Source: an uncultured Prevotellaceae bacterium
GTDB lineage: Bacteria; Bacteroidota; Bacteroidia; Bacteroidales; Bacteroidaceae
Direction of reading: 5' to 3'
Assembly: GCA_900316585.1 (NCBI GenBank)
Contig: ONDM01000006.1
Coordinates: forward strand, 62,001 to 126,000
DNA length: 64,000 bases
Shown piece by piece: positions 34,462 to 44,691 of this stretch. The position numbers and the translations under genes were made by a program. Every line of letters starts with the position of its first letter. Positions within the stretch are counted from its first letter, which is position 1. Below the pieces are notes generated by a model, which saw nothing but the letters and a program-made list of their open reading frames with translations, ran no database searches and was not told the DNA's origin.

Positions 34462-34962
34462 TTATTTCACAAACTTTTCAAGTGCTTCTTTCAATTGTTC
34501 TGCTCTGGTTGCGAATGCCAATACTTTTCCTTCAGGACAGATTAGATAGAAACTTGGTATCCACTTAATCTGATAAGTTTCATTAATATCAGTTTCTTTC
34601 CATTTTTTTAGTTCGGTAACCTGTGCCCAAGGGATATTATATTTATTTATGGCTTCGGTCATTTTATCAGCTTCAGTGTCGAATGATACTCCTAAAAATT
34701 CTACACCCTTAGGATTGTATTCTTTATAGAGATCTACTAAAGCTGGAGTTTCTCTTCGGCAGTCTCCACACCAGCTTGCCCAGAAGTCAATAACTACATA
34801 TTTACCTTTGAAGTCACTTAATTTTATTATTTCACCTTTCAATGTAGGCAAAGCGATTTCTGGTGCCATATTACCTACAGGCACGCCTGCAGGGGCATCT
34901 TCTTGAGCAAAACAGATGATACTCATGCAAAGTGCAAGAAGTACCGACATAAATTTCTTCAT
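34462..34962 (-). CDS. TlpA-family thioredoxin-like protein, periplasmic
   Basis: 166 residues. Signal peptide 1-19 (ends CFA), then an AhpC/TSA-type thioredoxin fold with DFWASWCGDC (active-site Cys65 and Cys68 in WCGDC) and GVSFDTE. Redox partner in the periplasm: reduces or oxidises disulfides in exported proteins. 25 nt after the M13 peptidase stop, so probably co-transcribed with it. Confidence 0.9.
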   Translation of the reverse strand: MKKFMSVLLALCMSIICFAQEDAPAGVPVGNMAPEIALPTLKGEIIKLSDFKGKYVVIDFWASWCGDCRRETPALVDLYKEYNPKGVEFLGVSFDTEADKMTEAINKYNIPWAQVTELKKWKETDINETYQIKWIPSFYLICPEGKVLAFATRAEQLKEALEKFVK

Positions 34963-34987
34963 ATAGATTTAATTTTAAAATAGTTAA

Positions 34988-37021
34988 TTACCAGACATCT
35001 GCGCGTTCTGCTTTAGGTATAAACATAGAGTCCTTTTCTGTGATATGGAATGCATCATACCATTGATCAATATGTGGCAGACAACCATTTACACGCCATT
35101 TAGCTTGAGCATGTACATCGGTGTTTACCTGACTCCGGATTCTTTCTTCACGGATGCTTTCAGCCCATGTCATGGCATAGGACAGGAAGAAACGTTGGTC
35201 AGCGGTAAAACCGTCCTTGTCAGGTAAAGGATTCTTAGCTGTTGCATTTTTATATGCAGCCCAAGCTACCTTAAGTCCTCCATGGTCTGCCAGATTTTCT
35301 CCCAAAGTTTGTTTGCCTTTAATAAACAGTCCTGGAAGAGCTTCTATCTTATCATAATAATCTGCCAAAACATTGGCACGCTTTTGGAATTCTTCAGCAG
35401 CGTTGCCAGTCCACCAGTCTCTTAGATTGCCATCCTTGTCATATTGCCTGCCTTCATCATCAAATCCATGTGTCATTTCATGCCCAATGGTAGCTCCGAT
35501 GCCTCCATAGTTGTAGGCATCATCAGCATCCATGTCAAAGAATGGAGGCTGAAGAATACCAGCAGGGAAGCAGATCTCATTAGTAGTTGGATTATAGTAA
35601 GCATTGACAGTTTGTGGTGTCATTCCCCATTCTGAGCGATCTACCGGCTTGTTAAGTTTACGTTCTATCTCGTCTTTGGTACTCCAGATAGCAATTTGCT
35701 TGTAATTTTCATATAAACTTTTAGCAGGGTCAATGTCTAGACCTTGATAGCTTTTCCATTTATCAGGGTAGCCAATTTTAACAATGAATGTAGCAAGTTT
35801 TTCCTTTGCAAGTTGTTTGGTTTCATCATTCATCCAATTTTGTTCATCTATTCGCTCACCTAAAGCAACTTTCAAATTCTCTACTAATTCCAACATTCTT
35901 TTCTTGTTCTCTTCTGGGAAGTATTTCTTTACATATATCTGACCTACAGCCATGCCTAAAATTCTGTTTACACCATTTACAGCACGTTTCCAACGGGCAG
36001 GTGCTTCAGGCTGGCCATTCATGGTCTTGTTAAAGAAATCAAAGCTCAAATTATAGAATTCGTCACCGATTTCATTGGTTGACCCATTCAGCAACTTGAA
36101 TTGCATCCAGTCTTTCAGTGCTTGAACTGGTGTGTCATTTAACATGGCAATAGCCTCTTTGATAGTTTCAGGCTGGCCAACACTTAATTCTTTTAGTTCT
36201 GTAATATAATTTGCTTTGAAATATGTGTCCCAATCGAAACCAACATAGTTCTTCTTGAGGTCTTCATAAGACATCTTGTTGTAATTTTTCTCTGGGTCAC
36301 GCAATTCTATAAGAGAGCGGCTGGCTTTTGCCAGACGTGTTTCAATGTTCATGACATTATCCTTAATGCGAATAGATGTAGCCTTGTCATATCCATATTT
36401 GAGAAATAGATCGACTATGTATTTTTGAAAAGCCTCACGGATTTTTACGGTTGCTTCATCTGTACCAAGGTAATAATCTTTAATCCTAAGTGTTAAACCT
36501 CCTTGGTTTAACTGAACTAGATTTGCCATACTATTCTTCATGTCAGCATCTATATAGAAGCCAAAGAATTCTCCACCGCCAGTTACACCCATTTCACTCA
36601 TGGTTGGGACTATTTCATCGCGGGAATTAATGGCTTCTATTCTCTGCATGTCAGCCTGAATAGGTGAGATTCCTTCCTTATTTAAACGGACGGAGTCCAT
36701 TAGTAAGGTATACAAGTCACCAATCATTTGTTCTACAGAACCTCTTTGGTGTGTGCCTTTACCTAAATCTTCAATGATTTGACGAATCTGAATCCGATTT
36801 TCTTCATCCAGAATCTCTGTTACTCCAAATCGGGAATAATCTGCAGGCATAGGATGGTTCTTTACCCATCCTCCGCAAGCAAATTCAAAGAAATCAGTGC
36901 CTGGAGCGATATTGAGATCCATATTATCCAGTGAGATTCCACTTATCTGCTCTTTCTTTTCTGAGCAAGATATGAAACTGAGTGCAATAATGGCTGCACT
37001 TGCCAAATGTCTTATTTTCAT
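34988..37021 (-). CDS. M13-family metallopeptidase (neprilysin/PepO-like) lipoprotein
   Basis: 677 residues. Lipoprotein signal with lipobox-like FISC, then PeptidaseM13_N and the catalytic domain with zinc motif HEMTH at 514-518 in IGATIGHEMTHGFDDEG, GENLADHGGL carrying the third ligand Glu, and the family C-terminus FIPKAERADVW. Full length for M13. Cleaves peptides at the cell envelope. Heads the unit with the thioredoxin-like gene and possibly the helicase. Confidence 0.96.
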   Translation of the reverse strand: MKIRHLASAAIIALSFISCSEKKEQISGISLDNMDLNIAPGTDFFEFACGGWVKNHPMPADYSRFGVTEILDEENRIQIRQIIEDLGKGTHQRGSVEQMIGDLYTLLMDSVRLNKEGISPIQADMQRIEAINSRDEIVPTMSEMGVTGGGEFFGFYIDADMKNSMANLVQLNQGGLTLRIKDYYLGTDEATVKIREAFQKYIVDLFLKYGYDKATSIRIKDNVMNIETRLAKASRSLIELRDPEKNYNKMSYEDLKKNYVGFDWDTYFKANYITELKELSVGQPETIKEAIAMLNDTPVQALKDWMQFKLLNGSTNEIGDEFYNLSFDFFNKTMNGQPEAPARWKRAVNGVNRILGMAVGQIYVKKYFPEENKKRMLELVENLKVALGERIDEQNWMNDETKQLAKEKLATFIVKIGYPDKWKSYQGLDIDPAKSLYENYKQIAIWSTKDEIERKLNKPVDRSEWGMTPQTVNAYYNPTTNEICFPAGILQPPFFDMDADDAYNYGGIGATIGHEMTHGFDDEGRQYDKDGNLRDWWTGNAAEEFQKRANVLADYYDKIEALPGLFIKGKQTLGENLADHGGLKVAWAAYKNATAKNPLPDKDGFTADQRFFLSYAMTWAESIREERIRSQVNTDVHAQAKWRVNGCLPHIDQWYDAFHITEKDSMFIPKAERADVW

Positions 37022-37046
37022 GAATGTTTTGATAAAAATTTGGATG

Positions 37047-37054
37047 CAAAGTTA
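37047..37054 (-). promoter_or_regulatory. -7 box TAACTTTG of the M13 peptidase unit
   Basis: TAnnTTTG match on the minus strand, 26 nt before the start codon. Confidence 0.65.
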
Positions 37055-37143
37055 CGAAATATATTTTAAATAAGGTTGTTTTGTCTTTTTTATCTTTTTC
37101 TGTGCCAAAACCTGAACGAAATCGGATTCAAAGCCTTATTCAA

Positions 37144-40100
37144 TTATTCATTAAAATTGATGAAATCAGATTTTAGAACCTTAGTTGAATCTGCAGCATT
37201 CTCTTTCTCTGCAGTTTTTTTCTTTTTTGTCCAACGGAATAGGTCTGACCAATGCTGGAAATCACGTTTGAACAAGATGCCTATTCCTTGAGTATTCAAG
37301 GTGTTCTTGGTAAAGTATCTGTCATTAGTTTCATTATAGGCTTTGAGAGAGATGGTTCCACTTTGGTTCAGGAGCCATTGTAAATCAAAGTCTCCTACAA
37401 AATTAGTATTAGCCAAAGCATTTTCACGATAACCGAAATTACCATTTATCAATAGTCGGTTATTGAAGAGGCTGCCACTTAACATGGTTTGGAATTCCAT
37501 ATTGTTCAATCCGTCTTGTCCAGGATTTAGGTTAGCTCCAAAATTCCAATTGTTAGAATTAGCAACTTGGTTGAGAATCTGACTGAATTGTCCGCTGAGT
37601 GTGGAAGTCAGTAAGGAATTCATTGCTTGGTTTGCTTGGTTGGAATCTTGGTTATATTCGTCAGTATAGAATCGTCCTATACCCAGAAGGTAAATAATCT
37701 GTCGATTCATTTGGTCTTCCGTAGCAACCAAACTCCTGACCATAGCTTGGTCCTCATCTGTTACATTTGGTAGTTCCAGGTCAAATGCAACATTTGGTTT
37801 CAAAGGGGTACCCGTCAAATTCATCAGGATATTAACACGAGTAGTACTTTTCTGAGAAAAAGTTGCACTAGGAGAGAGATCGCGTAATGCAGCAGAGTTT
37901 ACGGTATATATAGCTTGCACATCTAACTGACCGTCAAAAGGTTTACCATTAAATGTTATGGTTCCGCTGTTAAGGTTAAAATCTTTACGGATTACTTCTT
38001 GAAGGCTCATTTTATATGTTCCTCGTTCTATATTAAAAATGCCATATAGATTGAAGGCTCCCTTGTTAAAGTATTGTGCGCGCAAATTACCATTTCCATG
38101 GCAAGTAATATCATCACCCGATATCTTATCCAATAGTACTCGGATAGTAGCGTCAGGAGTACAGTCAATATTCAGGTTAATATAAATATTGGTGGATTCT
38201 TCATCTTCTATTTTCGGTGATTCTTCTTGAGCTTCTGCCAAGAAGATAGGGCTATTGTCAAGAGATGGGGTTTTGTCAACAAATGTTATAAATCCTGTAT
38301 CAGTAATATCTTCAGGGGTACTGGCATTATAGCCTACATAGGTGCCAGGCATGGTTTCGAGGTCTCCATTTACGTTTAATACGTCTCCTTGCCCTACTAT
38401 GGAGACATTGCCATTTACATATGCAGTGGCTGCAAATGCTCCATCATCAAAACTAGGAAAATCATAGAAAAGTAAATTGTTGGCATCGAGATTAAAATTA
38501 TAGGAGAAGTCATGTAGGTAATAGTGATTTACACTACCATGCCCATTTGCTATATGCCCATCTTTGTCTATGAACTGAACGGCATTGAATTTCATCTGGT
38601 TTGTAAGAAGAACGATAGAATCGCTTTTCAGATTATAAACGGTATTCAGCATCGGTGCCTTTACTTGGGCATCTACTTTTAGGTTTCCTGTCAGATCTAT
38701 GTTATGAAGTGTGCCTCCAACATGAGCCCACCCGATAGCTCTTCCTTGAATGTCTTTGAAAATACTTCCAATAAAGCTTTCCAGAAAATGAATGTTAGTT
38801 CTTTGTGCGTCAACTTGAAGGTCTATCTTGTCGTGCTTAGGAGATATAATGCCTTCTATGTGAGTTAAGGCCGAAGCATCTATTTCATTATTGAATGCTT
38901 TCCAGACGGCTATACTGTCATTGCTTTCTGATGCAAATTCAGAAACATATCCATTTAAATATATACCTTCTTGTTCTTTGTCCCATCTTCCCCGTAAATT
39001 CATATTACCCAAAAGACCATTTTGAAAATGGAAGTTCCTGACAAACAAATTGGCATCCGCATTCACATTATTCAGTATGCTTGTTGCAATCGCTTTACCT
39101 GTTGCTACACCAGCTAAATCTACGGGATGGAAATTAAGCGCGTCAAATACATATTCCAAATTAATTTCCTGTAAGTCGGCTTTTATGGTGTCTGTATCTT
39201 CATTTCCAACAATACCATTAACGATAAGATGTCGTGGCCCGTTTTCTACAGCTAATGAACTGATTAGGATTTTTTTGTCCCGATAATCCACCATAGATGG
39301 AAGAACGTGCCAAACCGTGTCATTGATTATTGCTTCTGAAGGTTGTATAGAGACATTAACGTTGATAGGTTCTTTGAATGCTTGCTGAAAACGGGTGCGG
39401 GTTTTTATTTTCCCATTGAATTTTCCTGTATCTTTATTGTTGTCCCAGAAAATATCCGTGTAGACATTATCATTTTTAGCATATGCATTAGCTCCCAATG
39501 TCATGATTGTGCTTTTGTTGATCCTGTTTACACCGATAGAAGACTGCAACTGATCACCGTTATTGTCACAAGACAGTTTGCCCAATTCATACTGTTGCCC
39601 ATTGTAGATAAATTTACCTGCTGATACATCTAGGTCTATAGTATTGTCTAGGTCGCTAATTTCAGCCTCAATGGTTATATCTTCTTGTAATTCAAGTGGT
39701 ATGTCAAGGATTTGCTGTAGTGGGGTAGCATCTGTCAGTCTGGCAGATAGAGTGAAATTATTATGTGGGGTATAAATAGGGTGTGTATTCAATAAGGAAG
39801 GTATATATCGTTCCAAAACCTTGATGAAGCTTTGGATGATGGTTGAATATCGGTATTCACCTTCAACTGTGGCATGTAAGAAATCACTTTCTAAAGCCAC
39901 TTTTCTATTATCTCCGATTTCATTTGCACGGATAACCAAACTGTCTAGCCTGTAAGATTTTTCTGGGGTAGACATTTGAAAGTCCTGTAAAGAAATTGTG
40001 CCCAGTAAATTGTCTATATTGTTTCCGGAGCAGTTGGCATATAATTCACCTTGGTATATTGCATCTTTTTTGCTAAGACCAATAGAGGCCATGTCTATTT

Positions 40101-41646
40101 GTGAGACGCTTGCTTGTAAATTGTATACTGGAACTTTTTGTTTTAGCAGGGCATTTCCAACGATGCTCACTTGTGCATTAGGGTCATTGATTTCAAATTT
40201 ACCATTAACACCTTTACCATCGTAAATTGCATCTATTTGAATATTATGGTATTTATAATGATTATATTCCAAATTGCTTATTTTACCTATAACTTTGCCA
40301 GTAGGGGTATTCTGTGATAAAGAACCGTCTACATCTATAGAGAATGAAGCGGCACCTAGTTCTTTATTGGCCAGTAAACTACTTAAATTAAAATTGGAGG
40401 AAATGAAATGGCCAACCACATTTTTACTTGGAGTTACGTTTGCCGATGCTTGAACTGTACCAAGGGAGGTAACGAATAACCCATCTACATCTGCCGATTT
40501 GGTATTGGATTTGATTGTACCCTCAAAATGAGTTTTTCCTAAGCGGGATAGTATATCTGGCACTTTTCCCAAAGCTAAATTGTCGAATAGGAATGCAACT
40601 CCGGAATTTTGTAAGTCAAGTGATCCAATTTTAGCATTTATAAATAGCGGAATGTTTTTATTCGGAAGTATCCCTTTTAGAGCTGATTTTAAGGAAATTA
40701 AATTATTATATGATTTCAAAGATAAGTCATCTACGGAGAACTCATATCCGTTTTGTCGGAAAAGCAGAGCTAATTGTATGCTTTCATCAAAGTGGGCTAG
40801 TTTTGGAACAAAAGCCCTTAAATCTGATGGAGTGAAGCGCTGGCTGACTAATTTCCCATTAGTCTGAATTTTATCAATTGTTAGTTTTTGAGTTAAATCA
40901 TAATGAGCTATTAATGAATCGATTTGGAGGGAAGAATTGGGCAATTCCAACATAAAATCGCTAATTGAAGCTCCATTCTTATTTCCGCTCAAAAGTAGGG
41001 CCAAATTTTTCAAGGTAAAACCTGAATCATCTTTAAATGATAGTTCTCTGATTCTTGCATTTACGCTATCATTGGTAAATGCTTTTAATGAAACATGTGC
41101 ATTTAAATCTCTCATATTTAAATGAGAAAAATCAAATGATTCTTTATTCGGCTTGTAAAGTTGGTTATAGGAAACAGACCCATCTCTTAATATGAAAGAG
41201 TTGATTTTTAAATCCAGCTTACTTGGCTCTTTCTTTTCGTCTTTTGAAGCCAATGCATCAATGACAAACTGGAAATTATCAGGCTTATCTACTGCTTCTT
41301 TATAAAGATTGGCTTTTATTTTGAAGATCTGTCCCGTGTGTATTACAATTCTGCCTTCAAATAAAGGTAGATATTCTAAACTGGCGGCTAATTTATCAAT
41401 GTGTAACATGGGTTTATGCTGCTGGTCTTCAATATCTATACCTTCAACAATCAGTTGATTGAATAATCCCAAGTTTACATTATTTATGCTGACTTTTGTA
41501 TTGAATAATTTTTCTAGCTGGTTTGCAGTAATATTTCCTACTTTACGCTGTACGGCAGGAATGTTCAGCGCTGTAATACCTATAACCTGGATGGCTAATA
41601 CCCCTAGGATAAGATAAATGAATATGTATTTTAATGCTTTAATAAT
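37144..41646 (-). CDS. tamB: Translocation/assembly module TamB (AsmA-like), probable ATT start
   Basis: Very large envelope protein, anchored in the inner membrane and spanning the periplasm as a lipid-transport/outer-membrane-biogenesis bridge. About 1500 residues if translation starts at the ATT at 41646; the first in-frame TTG (41472) would give 1442 and remove the membrane helix. The open frame before that TTG encodes the expected anchor (KALKYIFIYLILGVLAIQV, about residues 3-21) after an in-frame TGA at 41647-41649. The middle is repetitive beta-strand sequence, and the C-terminal DUF490/TamB domain includes TRVNILMNLTGTPLKPN and IYLLGIGRFY. AAGGAA lies 5 nt before the ATT. Confidence 0.9.
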   Translation of the reverse strand: MIKALKYIFIYLILGVLAIQVIGITALNIPAVQRKVGNITANQLEKLFNTKVSINNVNLGLFNQLIVEGIDIEDQQHKPMLHIDKLAASLEYLPLFEGRIVIHTGQIFKIKANLYKEAVDKPDNFQFVIDALASKDEKKEPSKLDLKINSFILRDGSVSYNQLYKPNKESFDFSHLNMRDLNAHVSLKAFTNDSVNARIRELSFKDDSGFTLKNLALLLSGNKNGASISDFMLELPNSSLQIDSLIAHYDLTQKLTIDKIQTNGKLVSQRFTPSDLRAFVPKLAHFDESIQLALLFRQNGYEFSVDDLSLKSYNNLISLKSALKGILPNKNIPLFINAKIGSLDLQNSGVAFLFDNLALGKVPDILSRLGKTHFEGTIKSNTKSADVDGLFVTSLGTVQASANVTPSKNVVGHFISSNFNLSSLLANKELGAASFSIDVDGSLSQNTPTGKVIGKISNLEYNHYKYHNIQIDAIYDGKGVNGKFEINDPNAQVSIVGNALLKQKVPVYNLQASVSQIDMASIGLSKKDAIYQGELYANCSGNNIDNLLGTISLQDFQMSTPEKSYRLDSLVIRANEIGDNRKVALESDFLHATVEGEYRYSTIIQSFIKVLERYIPSLLNTHPIYTPHNNFTLSARLTDATPLQQILDIPLELQEDITIEAEISDLDNTIDLDVSAGKFIYNGQQYELGKLSCDNNGDQLQSSIGVNRINKSTIMTLGANAYAKNDNVYTDIFWDNNKDTGKFNGKIKTRTRFQQAFKEPINVNVSIQPSEAIINDTVWHVLPSMVDYRDKKILISSLAVENGPRHLIVNGIVGNEDTDTIKADLQEINLEYVFDALNFHPVDLAGVATGKAIATSILNNVNADANLFVRNFHFQNGLLGNMNLRGRWDKEQEGIYLNGYVSEFASESNDSIAVWKAFNNEIDASALTHIEGIISPKHDKIDLQVDAQRTNIHFLESFIGSIFKDIQGRAIGWAHVGGTLHNIDLTGNLKVDAQVKAPMLNTVYNLKSDSIVLLTNQMKFNAVQFIDKDGHIANGHGSVNHYYLHDFSYNFNLDANNLLFYDFPSFDDGAFAATAYVNGNVSIVGQGDVLNVNGDLETMPGTYVGYNASTPEDITDTGFITFVDKTPSLDNSPIFLAEAQEESPKIEDEESTNIYINLNIDCTPDATIRVLLDKISGDDITCHGNGNLRAQYFNKGAFNLYGIFNIERGTYKMSLQEVIRKDFNLNSGTITFNGKPFDGQLDVQAIYTVNSAALRDLSPSATFSQKSTTRVNILMNLTGTPLKPNVAFDLELPNVTDEDQAMVRSLVATEDQMNRQIIYLLGIGRFYTDEYNQDSNQANQAMNSLLTSTLSGQFSQILNQVANSNNWNFGANLNPGQDGLNNMEFQTMLSGSLFNNRLLINGNFGYRENALANTNFVGDFDLQWLLNQSGTISLKAYNETNDRYFTKNTLNTQGIGILFKRDFQHWSDLFRWTKKKKTAEKENAADSTKVLKSDFINFNE

Positions 41647-41667
41647 TCAATTTCCTTAAAATCGGAG

Positions 41668-41675
41668 CAAATTTA
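41668..41675 (-). promoter_or_regulatory. -7 box TAAATTTG of tamB
   Basis: TAnnTTTG match on the minus strand. It places the transcript start about 15-18 nt before the ATT at 41646, so no upstream start codon is available. Confidence 0.6.
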
Positions 41676-41767
41676 ATGAAAAAAATGCTCGTTCCCTTTC
41701 AAATAAGGTAAATAATTGCGTTCTTTGCATAAATTTTAGATAAGTAAAAGAGAGATTAAGATTCATT

Positions 41768-43204
41768 ATGAAAAAAGAGATTCTGCCTTCACCGTTTGTA
41801 AGTATGATACCATTGCTGACATTGGTAATTCTTTTGGCATGTGTCATTACGGTTTTTGGGGCTGATGCTTTGTCTGGTGCAAGCCAGATTTCTCTCTTGT
41901 TTACTACCGCATTATGTATAGCCCTCTCTATTTTCATTTATCGTGTTCCGTGGAAAAATTTTGAAGAAGCGATTCAGGAAAATATCAAGGGTACCTCTGT
42001 CGCATTACTGATTCTTTTAATAATTGGTGCCCTTTCCGGCAGTTGGATGGTAAGTGGCATTGTCCCTACTTTGATCTATTATGGTATTCAAATAATTCAT
42101 CCGGATTTTTTCCTGTTTACATCGTGCATTATCTGTGCGGTAGTATCTGTAATGACGGGCAGTTCATGGACTACAATTGCCACTATAGGAGTAGCTCTTT
42201 TAGGTATAGGAAAGGCCCTTGGTTTTTCTGATGGGTGGATAGCTGGTGCAATTATCTCAGGGGCTTATTTTGGTGATAAGATTTCCCCTTTAAGTGATAC
42301 TACAGTGCTAGCTTCTTCAGCATCTCATACTAAGCTGTTTACACATATAAGATATATGATGTATACAACGGTTCCATCCATGCTTATAGCTTTACTGATT
42401 TATTTATTTGTAGGTTTCGCCCAAGAGGGTGGAACTGCCGAACATATAGATAGCTATATGCAAGGGTTGGAATCAACTTTTACAATTTCTGGGTGGTTAA
42501 TGATAGTACCAATTGTGACAGCTGTTCTAATTTATAAGAAAGTTCCTTCTTTAATTACATTGTTTGCTTCAGTAGTGATGGCTACAATTATGGCTGTTAT
42601 TTTCCAAACGGATTTGCTTGTCAAGATAGCAGGTTCAGAGTCTTTTGATTTTTGGGCAGTTTTTAAAGGAATTTTTATTACATTATATGGCAGTACAAAT
42701 TTAGATACAGGTTTAGTCTCACTGAACGAATTAGTGTCTACCAGTGGCATGTCTGGTATGTTAGATACAATTTGGCTGATTTTATGTGCCATGTGTTTTG
42801 GCGGAGCTATGTCGGCAAGTGGAATGTTGAAGAGCTTCCTTAAGGCTATCTTCAGTAAATTGATGCATACTAGGGCAGGGCTTGTTTTATCTACGGTATT
42901 GAATGGTCTATTTCTCAATTTAGCTACAGGAGATCAGTATATTTCCATAATTCTTACAGCCACAATGTTCCGTGAGAGATATGAACAAGATGGTTATGAA
43001 AGTCGCCTTTTGAGTAGGAGTTGTGAGGATTCTGCTACTGTGGTCTCTGTTCTAATTCCGTGGAATACTTGTGGTATGACTCAGGCTTCGGTTTTAGGTG
43101 TGGCTACATTAGTGTACTTCCCTTACTGTTTTTTCAATCTCATCAGTCCTCTTATGAGTGTATTACAAGCACTCATAGGCTGGAAAATTGTCCGTAAGAA
43201 ATAA
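41768..43204 (+). CDS. nhaC: NhaC-family Na+/H+ antiporter
   Basis: 478 residues, about 12 hydrophobic segments. NhaC features: GALSGSWMVSGIVPTLIYYG, SVMTGSSWTTIATIGVA, and GAYFGDKISPLSDTTVLA, whose acidic DKISPLSDTT core is typical; LATGDQYISI and NTCGMTQASVLG near the C-terminus. Exchanges cytoplasmic Na+ for H+. It lies directly upstream of nqrABCDEF with its own intergenic gap, so it may use or balance the sodium gradient that NQR makes. Confidence 0.94.
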   Translation: MKKEILPSPFVSMIPLLTLVILLACVITVFGADALSGASQISLLFTTALCIALSIFIYRVPWKNFEEAIQENIKGTSVALLILLIIGALSGSWMVSGIVPTLIYYGIQIIHPDFFLFTSCIICAVVSVMTGSSWTTIATIGVALLGIGKALGFSDGWIAGAIISGAYFGDKISPLSDTTVLASSASHTKLFTHIRYMMYTTVPSMLIALLIYLFVGFAQEGGTAEHIDSYMQGLESTFTISGWLMIVPIVTAVLIYKKVPSLITLFASVVMATIMAVIFQTDLLVKIAGSESFDFWAVFKGIFITLYGSTNLDTGLVSLNELVSTSGMSGMLDTIWLILCAMCFGGAMSASGMLKSFLKAIFSKLMHTRAGLVLSTVLNGLFLNLATGDQYISIILTATMFRERYEQDGYESRLLSRSCEDSATVVSVLIPWNTCGMTQASVLGVATLVYFPYCFFNLISPLMSVLQALIGWKIVRKK

Positions 43205-43264
43205 TTTTCCTTTCTAAAGGGAAACAAAAGTGAAAGTTTGTTTCTCTGTGTCCTTTTTATTTGC

Positions 43265-43272
43265 TAAATTTG
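43265..43272 (+). promoter_or_regulatory. -7 box TAAATTTG of the nqr operon
   Basis: TAnnTTTG match 37 nt before the nqrA start, in the nhaC-nqrA gap. A TTTG lies 24 nt further up, slightly wide for -33. Confidence 0.6.
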
Positions 43273-43308
43273 CGCTGTATTTTAAAAAATCATTTTTATT
43301 TTTAATAT

Positions 43309-44658
43309 ATGGCAAATGTAATTAAGCTACGAAAAGGCTTAGACATTAATCTGAAGGGCAAAGCTGCTGAGGAGATCGCCAACGTAAAGGCTACAGGACT
43401 GTATGGCCTGGTGCCAGATGATTATGTTGGTGTAAAACCAAAAGTAGTGGTCAAAGAAGGTGATATTGTTAAAGCCGGTGGTGTCTTGTTTGTTGACAAG
43501 AAACATCCAGAAGTGAAGTTCGTTAGCCCTGTAGCAGGTAAGGTAACTGCTGTAGAGCGTGGCGAACGGCGCAAAGTGCTGAGCGTACAGGTTACCGCTG
43601 CTACACAGCAGGAGTATGAAGATTTCGGAAAGAAGGATGTTGCTAGCTTGAAAGGGGCTGATGTTTTAGCTACCCTTCTCGAAGCCGGCTTATTTGGCTT
43701 CTTCCGTCAGCGTCCTTATGACGTGACTCCTAATCCTGAGGTTGCTCCAAGAGGAATATTTGTTTCAGCCTTCAGTTCAATGCCTTTGGCACAGAATTTT
43801 GAATTCGCATTGAAGGATAATGAGACAGATTTCCAAACCGGTCTTGATGCTTTAGCAAAAATAGCTCCAACTTATTTGGGAGTTAGTTCTAAGCAGAGTT
43901 CTCCAGCATTGACAGCTGCAAAGAATGTAACTGTTACAGTCTTTGATGGTCCTAACCCCGCTGGTAATGTCGGTGTTCAGATTAACCATGTTGCTCCTGT
44001 TAATAAGGGTGAAGTGGTATGGACAGTGAACCCTGAAGTTGTAATCTTTATTGGCCGACTGTTTAATACAGGTAAGGTTAATATGACTCGTACTATCGCA
44101 GTCGTAGGATCAGAGGTTAAAGCTCCAAAGTATGCTAAAGTTTTGGTAGGTCAGCAGATTACTCCATTACTTGAAGGCAACATCACAACTGACAAACATG
44201 TACGTGTTATCAATGGTAATGTGTTGACTGGCATTAAGAGTAATAAGGATGCATTCCTTGGTGCTCAAGCTACAGAAATCACCGTTATTCCTGAAGGTGA
44301 TGATGTACATGAAATGTTAGGTTGGATTATGCCACGTTTCAATGAGTTCAGTACTAGCCGTAGTTATTTCAGCTGGTTGTTTGGCAAGAAGGAATATGCA
44401 CCAGATGCTCGTATTAAAGGTGGTGAGCGCCACATGATTATGAGTGGTGAATATGATAGTGTATTCCCTATGGATATTTATCCAGAGCAGTTGCTAAAGG
44501 CTATCATAACTGGTGATATTGACAAGATGGAGCAGCTGGGTGTCTACGAAGTGGCTCCAGAAGATTTTGCAGTAGCAGAATTCGTCGACAGTTCAAAGGT
44601 GGAACTTCAGCGTATTGTTCGTGAAGGCTTGAACATGCTTCGTGCCGAGATGGAATAA
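43309..44658 (+). CDS. nqrA: Na+-translocating NADH:quinone reductase subunit A
   Basis: 449-residue cytoplasmic subunit of the NQR sodium pump, involved in quinone binding. N-terminal biotinyl/lipoyl-like fold (KLRKGLDINLKGKA, VKPKVVVKEGDIVKAGGVLF, VSPVAGKV), then the NqrA-specific middle and SLBB-like C-terminal part (FSTSRSYFSWLF, GERHMIMSGEYDSVFPMDI). First gene of six in the canonical A-F order. Confidence 0.97.
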   Translation: MANVIKLRKGLDINLKGKAAEEIANVKATGLYGLVPDDYVGVKPKVVVKEGDIVKAGGVLFVDKKHPEVKFVSPVAGKVTAVERGERRKVLSVQVTAATQQEYEDFGKKDVASLKGADVLATLLEAGLFGFFRQRPYDVTPNPEVAPRGIFVSAFSSMPLAQNFEFALKDNETDFQTGLDALAKIAPTYLGVSSKQSSPALTAAKNVTVTVFDGPNPAGNVGVQINHVAPVNKGEVVWTVNPEVVIFIGRLFNTGKVNMTRTIAVVGSEVKAPKYAKVLVGQQITPLLEGNITTDKHVRVINGNVLTGIKSNKDAFLGAQATEITVIPEGDDVHEMLGWIMPRFNEFSTSRSYFSWLFGKKEYAPDARIKGGERHMIMSGEYDSVFPMDIYPEQLLKAIITGDIDKMEQLGVYEVAPEDFAVAEFVDSSKVELQRIVREGLNMLRAEME

Positions 44659-44691
44659 TATAGAGTGTGAAATTAAATACATATTATCAAA

